Counted from the first letter of the stretch, positions 1-6,585 are shown. The stretch is DNA of 9,370 nt from Chloroflexales bacterium (GCA_013336035.1 JAAXUL010000249.1:1-9370); one strand, 5' to 3'. A program made the numbers and translations. The notes: a model not told the origin generated them from the sequence alone.

Positions 1-609
1 CTCGGGCCGGGCTCGCTGGCCACCTTGCGGCAGCGCTACCCTGGCGTCGCGCTCCACGTGCAGACGGCGTGGACCCCGCAGCTGCTGCACCAGCTGCGGG
101 TTGGCGTGCTCGATCTCGCAGTGGTCCAGCTCCCGCTGGACGCCCCGCCGCCCGCGGGGCTGGAGACCCGCCCGCTTGGGGTGGAGCGCCGGGTCCTCGT
201 CGGGTCGCAGCGGGGCGGGCCGGACGCCGAGGTGGATCTGGCGACCCTGGCGCGCCAGCCCTGGGTGCTTGGCCCGGAGGGCGAGGGCGGGCGGGTGCTC
301 CTGGAGGCGGTCGCCCGCCGGCGTGACCTGCGGCTCCACGTCGCGGCGGAGCTGGAGGGGCACACCATCCAGGCGGCGCTGGTCGCCCAGGGAGTGGGCG
401 TCGGCCTGTTGCCGGCGCGGCTGCTGCGGGCGGGCCATCCGCTGGCGCCGCAGCTCCAGCAGCTCCACGTGCCGGGTGTGGAACTCGCCCTCCAGCTCTG
501 GGCAGCCCATGCCCAGCCCCCGGCGCGGCTTGCGGCCCCGCTTGCTCTGCTCGAGCACGAGCTGACCAGCGTCGTGGCCCGCGGTCTACCGCCCGAGCAT
601 TCTCTGTGA
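1..609 (+). CDS. LysR-type transcriptional regulator, C-terminal effector-binding domain (5' truncated by window edge)
   Basis: The reading frame is open from base 1 to the TGA at 607-609 and gives 202 visible residues. It enters mid-protein: the N-terminal winged helix-turn-helix and linker lie outside the window. What is seen is the LysR substrate-binding fold (periplasmic-binding-protein-like). A segment like 'LRQRYPGVALHVQ' is the usual first strand and helix. It is followed by 'LHQLRVGVLDLAVVQLPL' (the 'L..G.LDLA..' motif), 'GLETRPLGVERRVLVGSQ' and a 'DLATLARQPWVLGPEGEGGR' loop. Near the end 'IQAALVAQGVGVGLLPARLLRAG' matches the family's 'V.AG.GVALLP' block. By family knowledge this domain binds a small effector and modulates DNA binding by a tetramer; no effector can be named. 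No start can be assigned, and the TTG at 25 is internal. The stop codon lies inside the 604-623 repeat element. Family assignment is firm; target genes are unknown. Confidence 0.88.
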   Translation, partial: LGPGSLATLRQRYPGVALHVQTAWTPQLLHQLRVGVLDLAVVQLPLDAPPPAGLETRPLGVERRVLVGSQRGGPDAEVDLATLARQPWVLGPEGEGGRVLLEAVARRRDLRLHVAAELEGHTIQAALVAQGVGVGLLPARLLRAGHPLAPQLQQLHVPGVELALQLWAAHAQPPARLAAPLALLEHELTSVVARGLPPEHSL

Positions 610-623
610 CCGCTTTGTGACTG
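604..623 (+). promoter_or_regulatory. 11-bp-period direct repeat (site B), PhoB/PhoP-type operator candidate upstream of the HEAT gene
   Basis: The sequence CTGTGACCGCTTTGTGACTG contains TGTGAC at 605-610 and again at 616-621, exactly 11 bp apart. It matches 18 of 20 bases of the element upstream of otsB (6566-6585, read on the minus strand). Read on the minus strand it is TCACAAA-N4-TCACAG, similar in form to direct-repeat sites known for PhoP/PhoB-type regulators. It overlaps the LysR stop codon and lies about 140 nt before the HEAT-gene ATG. The repeat is seen directly; binding by the response regulator encoded at 1338-2060 is inference. Confidence 0.6.
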
Positions 624-630
624 CGGAGGG

Positions 631-659
631 CCGACATAGCAGCAGAGCGGTGGTACGCT
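631..659 (+). promoter_or_regulatory. Putative promoter for the HEAT-repeat gene
   Basis: CCGACA at 631-636 (4/6 to TTGACA) is 17 bp from TACGCT at 654-659. The latter is preceded by TGG, giving an extended -10-like TGGTACGCT. The -10 hexamer keeps the key T, A and final T only, so this would be a weak, probably activator-dependent promoter, consistent with the direct repeat just upstream. The same TGGTA(C/G)GCTG string occurs at the matching place upstream of otsB. The 5' leader would be about 95 nt. Confidence 0.35.
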
Positions 660-760
660 GGAGCAGGATGCGCAAAGCTTGCCACTATGTAGGCAGTCGT
701 CGTGCGCCCATCAGGCATGTTCGAGGCGTTCCGACCTCATGACGTTGAGAGGAGGATCGT

Positions 761-1309
761 ATGGACGCGAAGATTCCGACGACGGAGCAGGGCGATGAGC
801 CTGCCACACTAACCATGGCCGAGCTGCATCCCCTGGTCTCCGCCCTCGCCTCCCACGATGCAGTGGTCCGCGACCAGGCTCGCCAGACCCTAGTCGCGAT
901 GGGCACGCCCGCCGTAGACCAGCTGATTGCTGCGCTCCAAAGCCCGCGCCACGAGCTTCGCTGGGAGGCCGCGAAGGCCCTTGGCGAGATTGCCGACCCG
1001 CGGGCCGCGCCGGCGCTCATTGCCGCCCTGGAAGACGTGCGCTACGATGTGCGCTGGCTGGCGGCTGTGGGGCTGATTGCGCTCCGGGAATCCGGGCTGA
1101 TCCCGCTCCTCCAGACCCTGGAACACGCATCCTGGAGCGAGGGTAACCTGCGTGCGGGCGCGCATCACGTGCTCCGCGCCCAGCTCGGCGGGCCCTACGC
1201 CACGGCCCTTGCGCCTGTCGTGGCCGCGCTGGAAGGCCCCGAGTCCAGCCTGACCACACCGCTCGCGGCATACCGCGCACTCGGTGCGCTGCGTGACACG
1301 CAGGGTTGA
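761..1309 (+). CDS. HEAT-repeat (PBS-lyase-like) protein
   Basis: This 182-residue protein is built from alpha-helical HEAT repeats. Two clear, nearly superimposable 31-residue units lie at about 51-81 ('AVDQLIAALQSPRHELRWEAAKALGEIADPR') read in pieces and 82-112, with the signature 'LIAAL....xxVRWxAAxxL'. A weaker unit precedes them at about 21-49 and degenerate helices follow to about 175. There is no signal peptide or membrane segment, so it should be cytoplasmic. Such repeats form a curved scaffold for protein-protein binding; some relatives are phycobilin lyases, but nothing here supports catalysis. The ATG is set by a strong GAGAGGAGG ribosome site at 747-755. It is monocistronic, ends 28 nt from the convergent response-regulator gene, and has a repeat element upstream shared with the trehalose operon, so it may belong to the same regulon. 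The specific function is unknown. Confidence 0.85.
   Translation: MDAKIPTTEQGDEPATLTMAELHPLVSALASHDAVVRDQARQTLVAMGTPAVDQLIAALQSPRHELRWEAAKALGEIADPRAAPALIAALEDVRYDVRWLAAVGLIALRESGLIPLLQTLEHASWSEGNLRAGAHHVLRAQLGGPYATALAPVVAALEGPESSLTTPLAAYRALGALRDTQG
1289..1303. repeat. 15-bp palindrome at the 3' end of the HEAT gene
   Basis: CTGCGTG-A-CACGCAG is a perfect inverted repeat of 7-bp arms around a single base, lying in the last codons before the TGA at 1307-1309. As RNA it could form a 5-bp stem with a 5-nt loop. There is no following T-run, so it is not a standard intrinsic terminator. It could be a protein-binding site or a coincidence of coding sequence. Confidence 0.45.
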
Positions 1310-1337
1310 TGATGGGCTCGTCGTTGATGCGGGCCCA

Positions 1338-2060
1338 TTACCCATCGGTCACCGACTGTCTGTCAGCCCTGATCGCATCACCCTGCGCACTGGCCCCGAG
1401 CCGATAGCCGACTCCCGCCACCGTCTCGATCTCAGGCTGCCCACCTTCAGCCGATGCCAGCTTCTGGCGCAGCCGGTAGACCAGCTGCTTGAGAAGCGCC
1501 CGGTCGCTGCTGTCGGCGTAGCCCCAGACGTGGAGCAGGATCGCCTCGGTCGGCACCACCTGGCCGGGGTGGAGCAGCAGGTAGTGCAGCAGCCGGAACT
1601 CCAGGCTCGTGAGGTGCACTGGGCCCTGGGTGGTCTGCACCACCTGTTCGGCCGTATCGAGCATCAGATCGCCCACGCTCAACCGGGTGGGCGTCGGTAC
1701 GCTATGGCTGCGCCGGAGCACCGCCCGGGCCCGGGCGATCAGCTGCTTCGGGCTGAACGGCTTGGTCAGGTAGTCGTCAGCCCCAAGCTCCAGCCCGTGG
1801 ACCACGTCCTCATCGCTGTCGCGCACCGTCAGCATGATAATCGGGACTGCGCTGCGCTGCCGGATGATCCGGCAGAGGCTCAGGCCATCAATCCCGGGCA
1901 GCTGAATATCAAGGATGAGCAAGTCGGGCGGCTCACGCTCCCAGAGCTCGAGCGCATGGGCGCCATCCGTGGCAAGGGTGACGGTGAAGCCCGCGCGGCG
2001 CAGGGCAAAGGCCGTCACCTCGGCCAGGGTCGTATCATCATCAACCAGCAGAATGTTCAT
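1338..2060 (-). CDS. Two-component response regulator, OmpR/PhoB family
   Basis: The 240-residue protein has an N-terminal receiver domain (about 1-118) with the acidic pocket D7-D8-D9, phospho-acceptor D51 in 'LLILDIQLPG', switch residue T78 and invariant lysine K100 in 'YLTKPF'. A winged-helix DNA-binding domain follows (about 125-222), with 'HLTSLEFRLLHYLLLHPGQVV', the recognition-helix segment 'DRALLKQLVYRLRQKL' and the terminal hairpin 'IETVAGVGYRL'. All catalytic residues are present. Phosphorylation at D51 by the kinase just upstream should promote dimerisation on direct-repeat DNA. It is last in the otsB-otsA-kinase-regulator unit. Its ATG (2058-2060) lies inside the kinase gene, 20 nt before the end of that gene's stop codon, and has no good Shine-Dalgarno sequence, so translation is probably coupled to the kinase. 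The C-terminal tail of about 18 residues after the winged helix is polar and unremarkable. Likely targets are the two 11-bp repeats at 604-623 and 6566-6585. Confidence 0.95.
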   Translation of the reverse strand: MNILLVDDDTTLAEVTAFALRRAGFTVTLATDGAHALELWEREPPDLLILDIQLPGIDGLSLCRIIRQRSAVPIIMLTVRDSDEDVVHGLELGADDYLTKPFSPKQLIARARAVLRRSHSVPTPTRLSVGDLMLDTAEQVVQTTQGPVHLTSLEFRLLHYLLLHPGQVVPTEAILLHVWGYADSSDRALLKQLVYRLRQKLASAEGGQPEIETVAGVGYRLGASAQGDAIRADRQSVTDG

Positions 2061-4170
2061 AGACGTGTTCGTTTTGGAGCGGTCTCACGATCGCCGACAC
2101 CTGGAGTGTGAAGCGGAATGTGGTGCCCGCCTCCGCGTCCGTGTCCACCGTAATGGCCCCCCCATGGCGCTCGACAATCGCCTTGACGATGGCCAGGCCG
2201 AGCCCGGCCCCCTGCGCGCCGTGCGTTTGGCCGCCAGGTCGCAGGAAGCGCTCGAAGAGGGCGTCCCCTCGGCTGCCGAGAATGCCGGGGCCGTGGTCGC
2301 TTACCGCGACGATCATCTGGCCCTGCCGAGCCTGCGCGGCGAGGACGATGGTGTCGCCACGGGGGCCGAACTTGCTGGCGTTGGAGAGCAGATTGACTAG
2401 CACCTGCACGATCCGCCGGTCGTCGGCCAGGATGGGTGGCAGCTCCGGGGCCAGCACCACGCGGATCGTCTGGGCGCGCTGGCGCACCAGGGGCAGCATC
2501 AGCTCGACTGCCTCGTCGATGAGGGGGGCCAGCCAGGTCACCTCCGGCACGACCCGGAAGTACCCGGCCTGGATGCTGGCGCTGTCGAGCAGGTTCTGCA
2601 CCAGGGTGTCCAGGCGGCGCACGCCGACGTGGACCGCCTCCAGCAGCGGCTGTTGCTCGGCGGGCGAGAGGTCGCCGTGCTCGTTGCGCAGCAGCTCCAG
2701 CGAGGCGATCAGAGCCGCCAGCGGCGTGCGGAACTCGTGGGTGACGTTGGCGAGAAAGGCGTCTTTCAGCTGGCTCAGGGCCACGGTCTCACTCACATCG
2801 CGCAAGACCACCAGCTGCTCACCCCGTGCGGCCTCGGCGTCGGTCAGCACGGCGGCGCGGGTCGCCGCCACCGTACGTATGCCACCATCGGCGGTCTGGA
2901 TGGCCAGGTGCACGCTGCCGACAGGTGGGATGTCGGCCAGAGTCAGGGGAGCGCCCCCGTGGAGCGTCACCACCTCGGACAGGAGCACGCCGGCAACCCG
3001 GGTTCGCGCGCAGCCGAGCAAGGCCTCGGCGCCCCGGTTGGCTAGGGTCACACGCCCGTCTGCATCAAGCACAAGGATCGCCTCGTCGGTTGTCTCCAGG
3101 ATGCTCAGATAGCGGGCCGTCTCGGCGGCCAGGGCCGCGTGACTTGCCGCAAGCTGCTGGCGCATCTGGTCCACCGCCGTACTCAAGTGGACAATCTCGG
3201 CCGCACCGTCTACCTGCACCGGCGCGGTAAGGTCGCCAGCGCCGATTCGCCTGGCGACATTGCTCAGGGTGCGAATCGAGCCAGTGATGCGGCGGGCGAG
3301 GAGCCAGCTGAGCAGGGCCGCGATGCCAATGGCGAGGAGGACGCCGCCGAAGATCGCCAGAGTGGTCTGGCGCTGGGCTGCGCGGACAGGCGCGAGGGGG
3401 AGAAGCAGCTCGATGGTGGCAAGCTGCTCATCGGCGTGGGAGTGGACTGGCTGATAGTGGACCAGGTAGGGCACGCCGCCGATGGTCGTCTCACGCGCGG
3501 TCGTTCCTCCGCTCCCCGCCTGAGCATCAGCGGGGAAGAGCCGGCCTGCGCCGGCGGTAAGACGATGTGAGAGGCTACTCGCCACGAGCTGCTCGCCGAC
3601 CAGGAGCCCCTGGTCGAGGCCGGTGCGCTGGCGGGCGGCGCTGACGAAGGACTCGCCGAGGGCGAAGGCCCCGATCAGCGTGCCCTGGCGTGCGCCGTCG
3701 ATGAGAATGGGGGTCGCGACCTGTGCGACCAATCCAACCCCTGGGCGCCCCCAGACCCAGGACGCCCGCTCGGGATCGCCGTCGGGCCGCCACAGCTCAG
3801 CCGCCCCATCCTGCGCGACGATACCGCCCTGTGGGCCGACGACCGTCACGAGATCGAAGAGGGTGGTGCCGCGGGTCTCGCGCACAAAGGCGGTCACCCC
3901 GTCACGATCGCCTGCGGCCAGCGCGCGGGTGAGGGCGGGCCGGTCGGCGAGCAGGCTGGCGAGCAGCTCGGCGAAGCCCAGGCGCTCGGCGATCAGCAGC
4001 TCGGAGGAGCGCCCCGCCTGGAGGGTGCGCATCCGCGCCTGCTCCAGCAGCTGGCTGCGGCGCAGCTCCACCACGGGCCAGGTGAGCAGCACGCTCACCA
4101 GCAGCACCGGTAGCAGCGCCGCCCAGAGGAGCTGCACGCGGAGGCGCGTGAGCGGCTGCGGATGCTTCAT
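2041..4170 (-). CDS. Membrane sensor histidine kinase (sensor-HAMP-PAS-HisKA-HATPase)
   Basis: The 709-residue protein starts at the ATG at 4168-4170, where the transmembrane segment begins sensibly and AAGGGGAG (4181-4188, minus strand) lies 10 nt upstream. The frame stays open to 4371, but that extension overlaps otsA and looks non-native. Order: TM1 about 12-34; an extracytoplasmic sensor region about 35-268 (Cache-like by its helix-then-sheet pattern, not certain); TM2 about 270-293; HAMP about 290-342; PAS about 350-460; HisKA with H478 in 'NVTHEFRTPL'; HATPase with N597 in the N box, 'DHGPGI' at 625-630 and 'GAGLGLA' at 654-660. Every catalytic motif is intact, so it should autophosphorylate H478 and pass phosphate to D51 of the regulator encoded next. 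It starts 7 nt after otsA and overlaps the regulator by 20 nt. The signal sensed is unknown; the operon suggests osmotic, drying or other stress. Confidence 0.95.
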   Translation of the reverse strand: MKHPQPLTRLRVQLLWAALLPVLLVSVLLTWPVVELRRSQLLEQARMRTLQAGRSSELLIAERLGFAELLASLLADRPALTRALAAGDRDGVTAFVRETRGTTLFDLVTVVGPQGGIVAQDGAAELWRPDGDPERASWVWGRPGVGLVAQVATPILIDGARQGTLIGAFALGESFVSAARQRTGLDQGLLVGEQLVASSLSHRLTAGAGRLFPADAQAGSGGTTARETTIGGVPYLVHYQPVHSHADEQLATIELLLPLAPVRAAQRQTTLAIFGGVLLAIGIAALLSWLLARRITGSIRTLSNVARRIGAGDLTAPVQVDGAAEIVHLSTAVDQMRQQLAASHAALAAETARYLSILETTDEAILVLDADGRVTLANRGAEALLGCARTRVAGVLLSEVVTLHGGAPLTLADIPPVGSVHLAIQTADGGIRTVAATRAAVLTDAEAARGEQLVVLRDVSETVALSQLKDAFLANVTHEFRTPLAALIASLELLRNEHGDLSPAEQQPLLEAVHVGVRRLDTLVQNLLDSASIQAGYFRVVPEVTWLAPLIDEAVELMLPLVRQRAQTIRVVLAPELPPILADDRRIVQVLVNLLSNASKFGPRGDTIVLAAQARQGQMIVAVSDHGPGILGSRGDALFERFLRPGGQTHGAQGAGLGLAIVKAIVERHGGAITVDTDAEAGTTFRFTLQVSAIVRPLQNEHVYEHSAG

Positions 4171-4177
4171 ACAGGGA

Positions 4178-5659
4178 TCACTCCCCTTCGTCCAGCGTCG
4201 TGGCCAGCGTCCCGGGCACCGGAAGCGCGCCAGCGCGTAACACACTGTCGGCCCACCAGAACACGTCGTGGGTGCGCACCGACTCGCGGAGCGCCGCCAT
4301 CCGTGCGACGCGCTCGATGAGCGGCATCCGGCAGCCCTCGGAGATCGCATCGGCGACCCCGTCAATATCATACGGGTTGACCGTCAACGCGTGTGCCCCC
4401 AGTTGTGCCGCCGCACCGGCGAACTCGCTCAGGATCAGCACGCCCTGCTGGTCCAGGTGCGCGGCGCAGTACTCCTTCGCCACCAGATTCATCCCATCCT
4501 TCAGCGGCGTGATCAGGGCCACGTCGGCGGCGCGGAAGTGGGCCAGCAGCTCGGTGAAGGGCAGCGAGCGGTAGATGTACTGGATGGGGACCCAGCCCAG
4601 GTGGGTGAACTCGCCGTTGATCTCCCCAACCAGGCCCTCGATCCGCTGCTTGAGATTGCGATACTCGGGGATATCCGTCCGGCTTGGCACGGCGATCTGC
4701 ACCAGGGTAACCCGGTGCCGCAGCTCGGGGTGGCGCTGCAGGGCGTGGCGGAAGGCCTCCAGGCGCTGTTCGATGCCCTTGGTGTAGTCGAGCCGGTCCA
4801 CCCCCAGGATGATCTGCTGGCCATCCACGGCCATGCGCAGCTGGCGGGTCAGATCCGTTGTCTCACGGGTCGCCGCGGCGCGCTCGAAGCTCGCCGCGTC
4901 AATGCCGATCGGGAAGACTCCGAGCCGCACCTGGCGCCCATCAACCGTCAGGATCAGCAGGTCGTCCCAGCTCTCGACGACGAGCTCACTCGCCAGGATC
5001 TGCTGGGCACAGGCGATGAAGTTGTCGCGGTCGCGGGCGGTCAGGAAGCCGAGCAGGTCATAGGCGAGCATCCCGGCGAAGATCGGCGCCCGCCAGGGGA
5101 GCTTGAGAAAGATGTCGGGCGGCGGGAAGGGGATGTGCAGGAAGAAGATCAGGCTGCTGGTCACGCCGAGGCTGCGCAGCTCCTGCGCGGTGTTGATCAG
5201 GTGGTAGTCGTGGACCCAGACCAGGTCGTCGGGGTCGGCGCGCCGGGCGATCACGGCGGCGAAGCGGCGGTTGACCTCCTCGTAGGCCGCGAAGTAGCTG
5301 GGGGCGAAGTTCGCCCGCGACTGGAGGTCGTGAAAGAGCGGCCAGATGACCTCGTTGGAGAAGCCAAGGTAGAACTTGTCGCGCTGGTCGGCGGTCAGCG
5401 CAACCGGGGTGAGGGTGAAGCCGATCTCCGCGCTGAGCACTGCGAGCGTCTGGTCCAGGTCGACCGCATCCTCCTCGACGGTGCCGGCCCAGCCAATCCA
5501 CTCGCCGCCGCGGGCGCGGAGCACCGGCGTCAGGGCGCTGACCAGGCCGCCCGCCCCGCCCTCGGCGCGCCAGCCGCCCGGGTGATCGGGCGCGCGGCGC
5601 AGCACTATGGGCAGCCGGTTCGAGACCGTGATCAGGCGACGCGTGGGTTGGTCGGGCAT
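4178..5659 (-). CDS. otsA: Alpha,alpha-trehalose-phosphate synthase (GT20)
   Basis: This 493-residue cytoplasmic glycosyltransferase transfers glucose from an NDP-glucose to glucose-6-phosphate, giving trehalose-6-phosphate. Family-20 motifs appear in order: 'TVSNRLP' (11-17), 'GGLVSAL' (37-43), 'WIGWAG' (54-59), 'GFSNEVIWPLFH' (99-110), 'VWVHDYHL' with D151, 'FLHIPFPP' with H175, 'GVDRLDYTKGI' with R289 and K294, 'VPSRTDIPEY' and 'PLKDGMNLVAKEY' with D388 and E396. R289/K294 and D388/E396 have the same spacing as the substrate-binding residues R262/K267 and D361/E369 of E. coli OtsA. Length is normal for a stand-alone synthase and no phosphatase domain is fused. The ATG at 5657-5659 lies inside otsB and has AGGAGG (5664-5669, minus strand) a few bases upstream, giving a 28-nt overlap. 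It is followed after 7 nt by the kinase gene. No truncation is seen. Confidence 0.97.
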   Translation of the reverse strand: MPDQPTRRLITVSNRLPIVLRRAPDHPGGWRAEGGAGGLVSALTPVLRARGGEWIGWAGTVEEDAVDLDQTLAVLSAEIGFTLTPVALTADQRDKFYLGFSNEVIWPLFHDLQSRANFAPSYFAAYEEVNRRFAAVIARRADPDDLVWVHDYHLINTAQELRSLGVTSSLIFFLHIPFPPPDIFLKLPWRAPIFAGMLAYDLLGFLTARDRDNFIACAQQILASELVVESWDDLLILTVDGRQVRLGVFPIGIDAASFERAAATRETTDLTRQLRMAVDGQQIILGVDRLDYTKGIEQRLEAFRHALQRHPELRHRVTLVQIAVPSRTDIPEYRNLKQRIEGLVGEINGEFTHLGWVPIQYIYRSLPFTELLAHFRAADVALITPLKDGMNLVAKEYCAAHLDQQGVLILSEFAGAAAQLGAHALTVNPYDIDGVADAISEGCRMPLIERVARMAALRESVRTHDVFWWADSVLRAGALPVPGTLATTLDEGE

Positions 5660-6489
5660 GAGGCCTCCTCCCCCTCGGCGTCCGTGTGCGCGGTAGGCAC
5701 GGCAGGCGCGTCGAGCTGCGCCCAGCGGCGCAGAAAGGCGAGCAGATCGTCGGGCGGGCAGAGCCAGATGTCGGCGGCGGTGGGTCGCAGCTCGGGCCGC
5801 ACCAGCACGCGGAGGCCCCGCCCATCGATGGCCCGGAAGGCATCCTCATCCGTCAGATCGTCGCCGAGATAGGCCAGGGCCGTGTCGGCTGCGAGCTCGG
5901 CGAGCAAGGTTCGCGCCGCCGTGCCTTTATCACGCCCAGGAGCCCGCAGCTCCAGCCCCCCATCGAATGGGTGCACCGCCAGGTTATGGCGCAGCGTGAT
6001 GGGCGTCCAGAGCTCGCCGATCTCCGCGCGGAGCGCCGCGACCGCGGTGGGCGCTAGACCGCGCCAATGGAGCGCCAGGCCGGCCGGCTTTGGCTCCAGG
6101 GCGTGGGTGAGGCCGCGCGCGACCGCCACCTCGCGCGCGGCGGCCAGGCCTTCCGCGGCCCGTACGTCCAGGTCAGGCGGGCGATAGGTGCCATCAGCCA
6201 GCCGGCGCTCCCAGCCGTGCGAGCCCCAGAGCTCGGGCAGGGGGGCGATGCCAAGGAGCTGCTCCAGCTCGACGATGGCCCGCCCGCTGATCACGACCAC
6301 CCGCGTGCGCCCCGCGGCGAGGAGCGTGTGCAACACCTCGCGCACCCCCGGGTACGGGAAAGCCTGGTCGCGCGCGATTCGGAACGGCGCCAGCGTCCCG
6401 TCATAATCGAGCAGCAGGGCCCGGTGTGGCGCGACGGCCACCCGCGCGAAGAATGCGTCAAGGGTCGCCTGGGTATGAAGGAGCTCCAC
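5632..6489 (-). CDS. otsB: Trehalose-6-phosphate phosphatase (HAD superfamily)
   Basis: The 285-residue protein removes phosphate from trehalose-6-phosphate, the second step after OtsA. The HAD motifs are complete: nucleophile D28 and general acid D30 in 'LLLDYDGTLAP'; S68 in 'VVVISGR'; K188 in 'APGRDKGTAA'; acidic Mg2+ ligands in 'YLGDDLTDEDAF' (D210, D211, D214). The cap region includes 'ELWGSHGWERR', typical of trehalose phosphatases. The start taken is a GTG at 6487-6489 (minus strand), preceded by a modest GTGAGG ribosome site; no in-frame ATG lies near it. It is the first gene of the unit, ahead of otsA, and its last 28 nt overlap otsA, so the two enzymes should be made in linked amounts. 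The acidic tail after about residue 262 seems dispensable. A 109-nt gap separates it from the AraC gene upstream and holds the putative operator and promoter. Confidence 0.96.
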   Translation of the reverse strand: MELLHTQATLDAFFARVAVAPHRALLLDYDGTLAPFRIARDQAFPYPGVREVLHTLLAAGRTRVVVISGRAIVELEQLLGIAPLPELWGSHGWERRLADGTYRPPDLDVRAAEGLAAAREVAVARGLTHALEPKPAGLALHWRGLAPTAVAALRAEIGELWTPITLRHNLAVHPFDGGLELRAPGRDKGTAARTLLAELAADTALAYLGDDLTDEDAFRAIDGRGLRVLVRPELRPTAADIWLCPPDDLLAFLRRWAQLDAPAVPTAHTDAEGEEASCPTNPRVA

Positions 6490-6527
6490 AGCAACCTCAC
6501 GGTGAATATGCCAGCCTGCACCAGCAT

Positions 6528-6538
6528 CAGCCTACCAC
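6528..6538 (-). promoter_or_regulatory. Putative extended -10 of the otsB-otsA-kinase-regulator operon
   Basis: On the minus strand GTGGTAGGCTG contains an extended -10-like TGGTAGGCT (hexamer TAGGCT, 6534 to 6529). It begins 35 nt after the second TGTGAC of the upstream repeat; the matching string in front of the HEAT gene begins 34 nt after its repeat. No good -35 is present at 16-18 bp, as expected for an activated promoter. The leader to the otsB GTG would be about 35 nt. Start-site mapping is lacking. Confidence 0.35.
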
Positions 6539-6549
6539 GGGGAGATTGG

Positions 6550-6565
6550 GCTGGCGCCGTCATAG
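6550..6565 (-). repeat. CTATGAC-GGCGCCAGC element, first copy (upstream of otsB)
   Basis: Read on the minus strand, CTATGACGGCGCCAGC lies between the direct repeat and the -10. The same 16 bases occur upstream of the AraC gene at 7748-7766, interrupted only by three bases (CGA) after CTATGAC. Both copies point the same way relative to their genes. TATGAC could also be a third, weaker half-site of the 11-bp repeat, although it is offset by 9 bp rather than 11. The role is unknown. Confidence 0.4.
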
Positions 6566-6585
6566 CGGTCACAAACCGGTCACAG
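6566..6585 (-). promoter_or_regulatory. 11-bp-period direct repeat (site A), PhoB/PhoP-type operator candidate of the trehalose operon
   Basis: Minus-strand sequence CTGTGACCGGTTTGTGACCG has two perfect TGTGACCG units starting 11 bp apart. It differs from the 604-623 element at only two positions. On the plus strand it reads TCACAAA-N4-TCACAGC, close to the direct repeat reported for mycobacterial PhoP. It is centred about 85 nt upstream of the otsB start and 14 nt past the AraC stop, upstream of the weak extended -10. Autoregulation by the response regulator of this operon is the simplest reading. Confidence 0.62.

Noticed and set aside
605..625. LysR terminator formed by CCGC and GCGG around 610-625
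   Set aside because: Only a 4-bp stem without a T-run; the same bases are better explained by the 11-bp direct repeat.
680..695. TGCC-N8-GGCA inverted repeat in the HEAT leader
   Set aside because: Four-base arms are expected often by chance in this composition, and nothing else supports it.
1326..1346. Imperfect hairpin (GAT..GGG / CCC.ATC) as a bidirectional terminator
   Set aside because: Only six pairs with a bulge, no T-run on either strand, and partly inside the regulator coding sequence.
2108..3112. 334-codon open frame on the plus strand inside the kinase gene
   Set aside because: Shadow of the HisKA/HATPase coding region; Ser/Arg-rich low-complexity translation typical of a wrong frame.
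4171..4371. N-terminal extension of the histidine kinase by 67 residues
   Set aside because: It would overlap the end of otsA, lacks family similarity, and the ATG at 4170 has a ribosome site and begins right before the expected membrane segment.
4268..5872. 534-codon open frame on the plus strand across otsA/otsB
   Set aside because: It lies antisense to two firmly identified enzymes; its composition (rich in E, G, A, R, V, Q) is a by-product of GC-rich third positions, with no recognisable domain.
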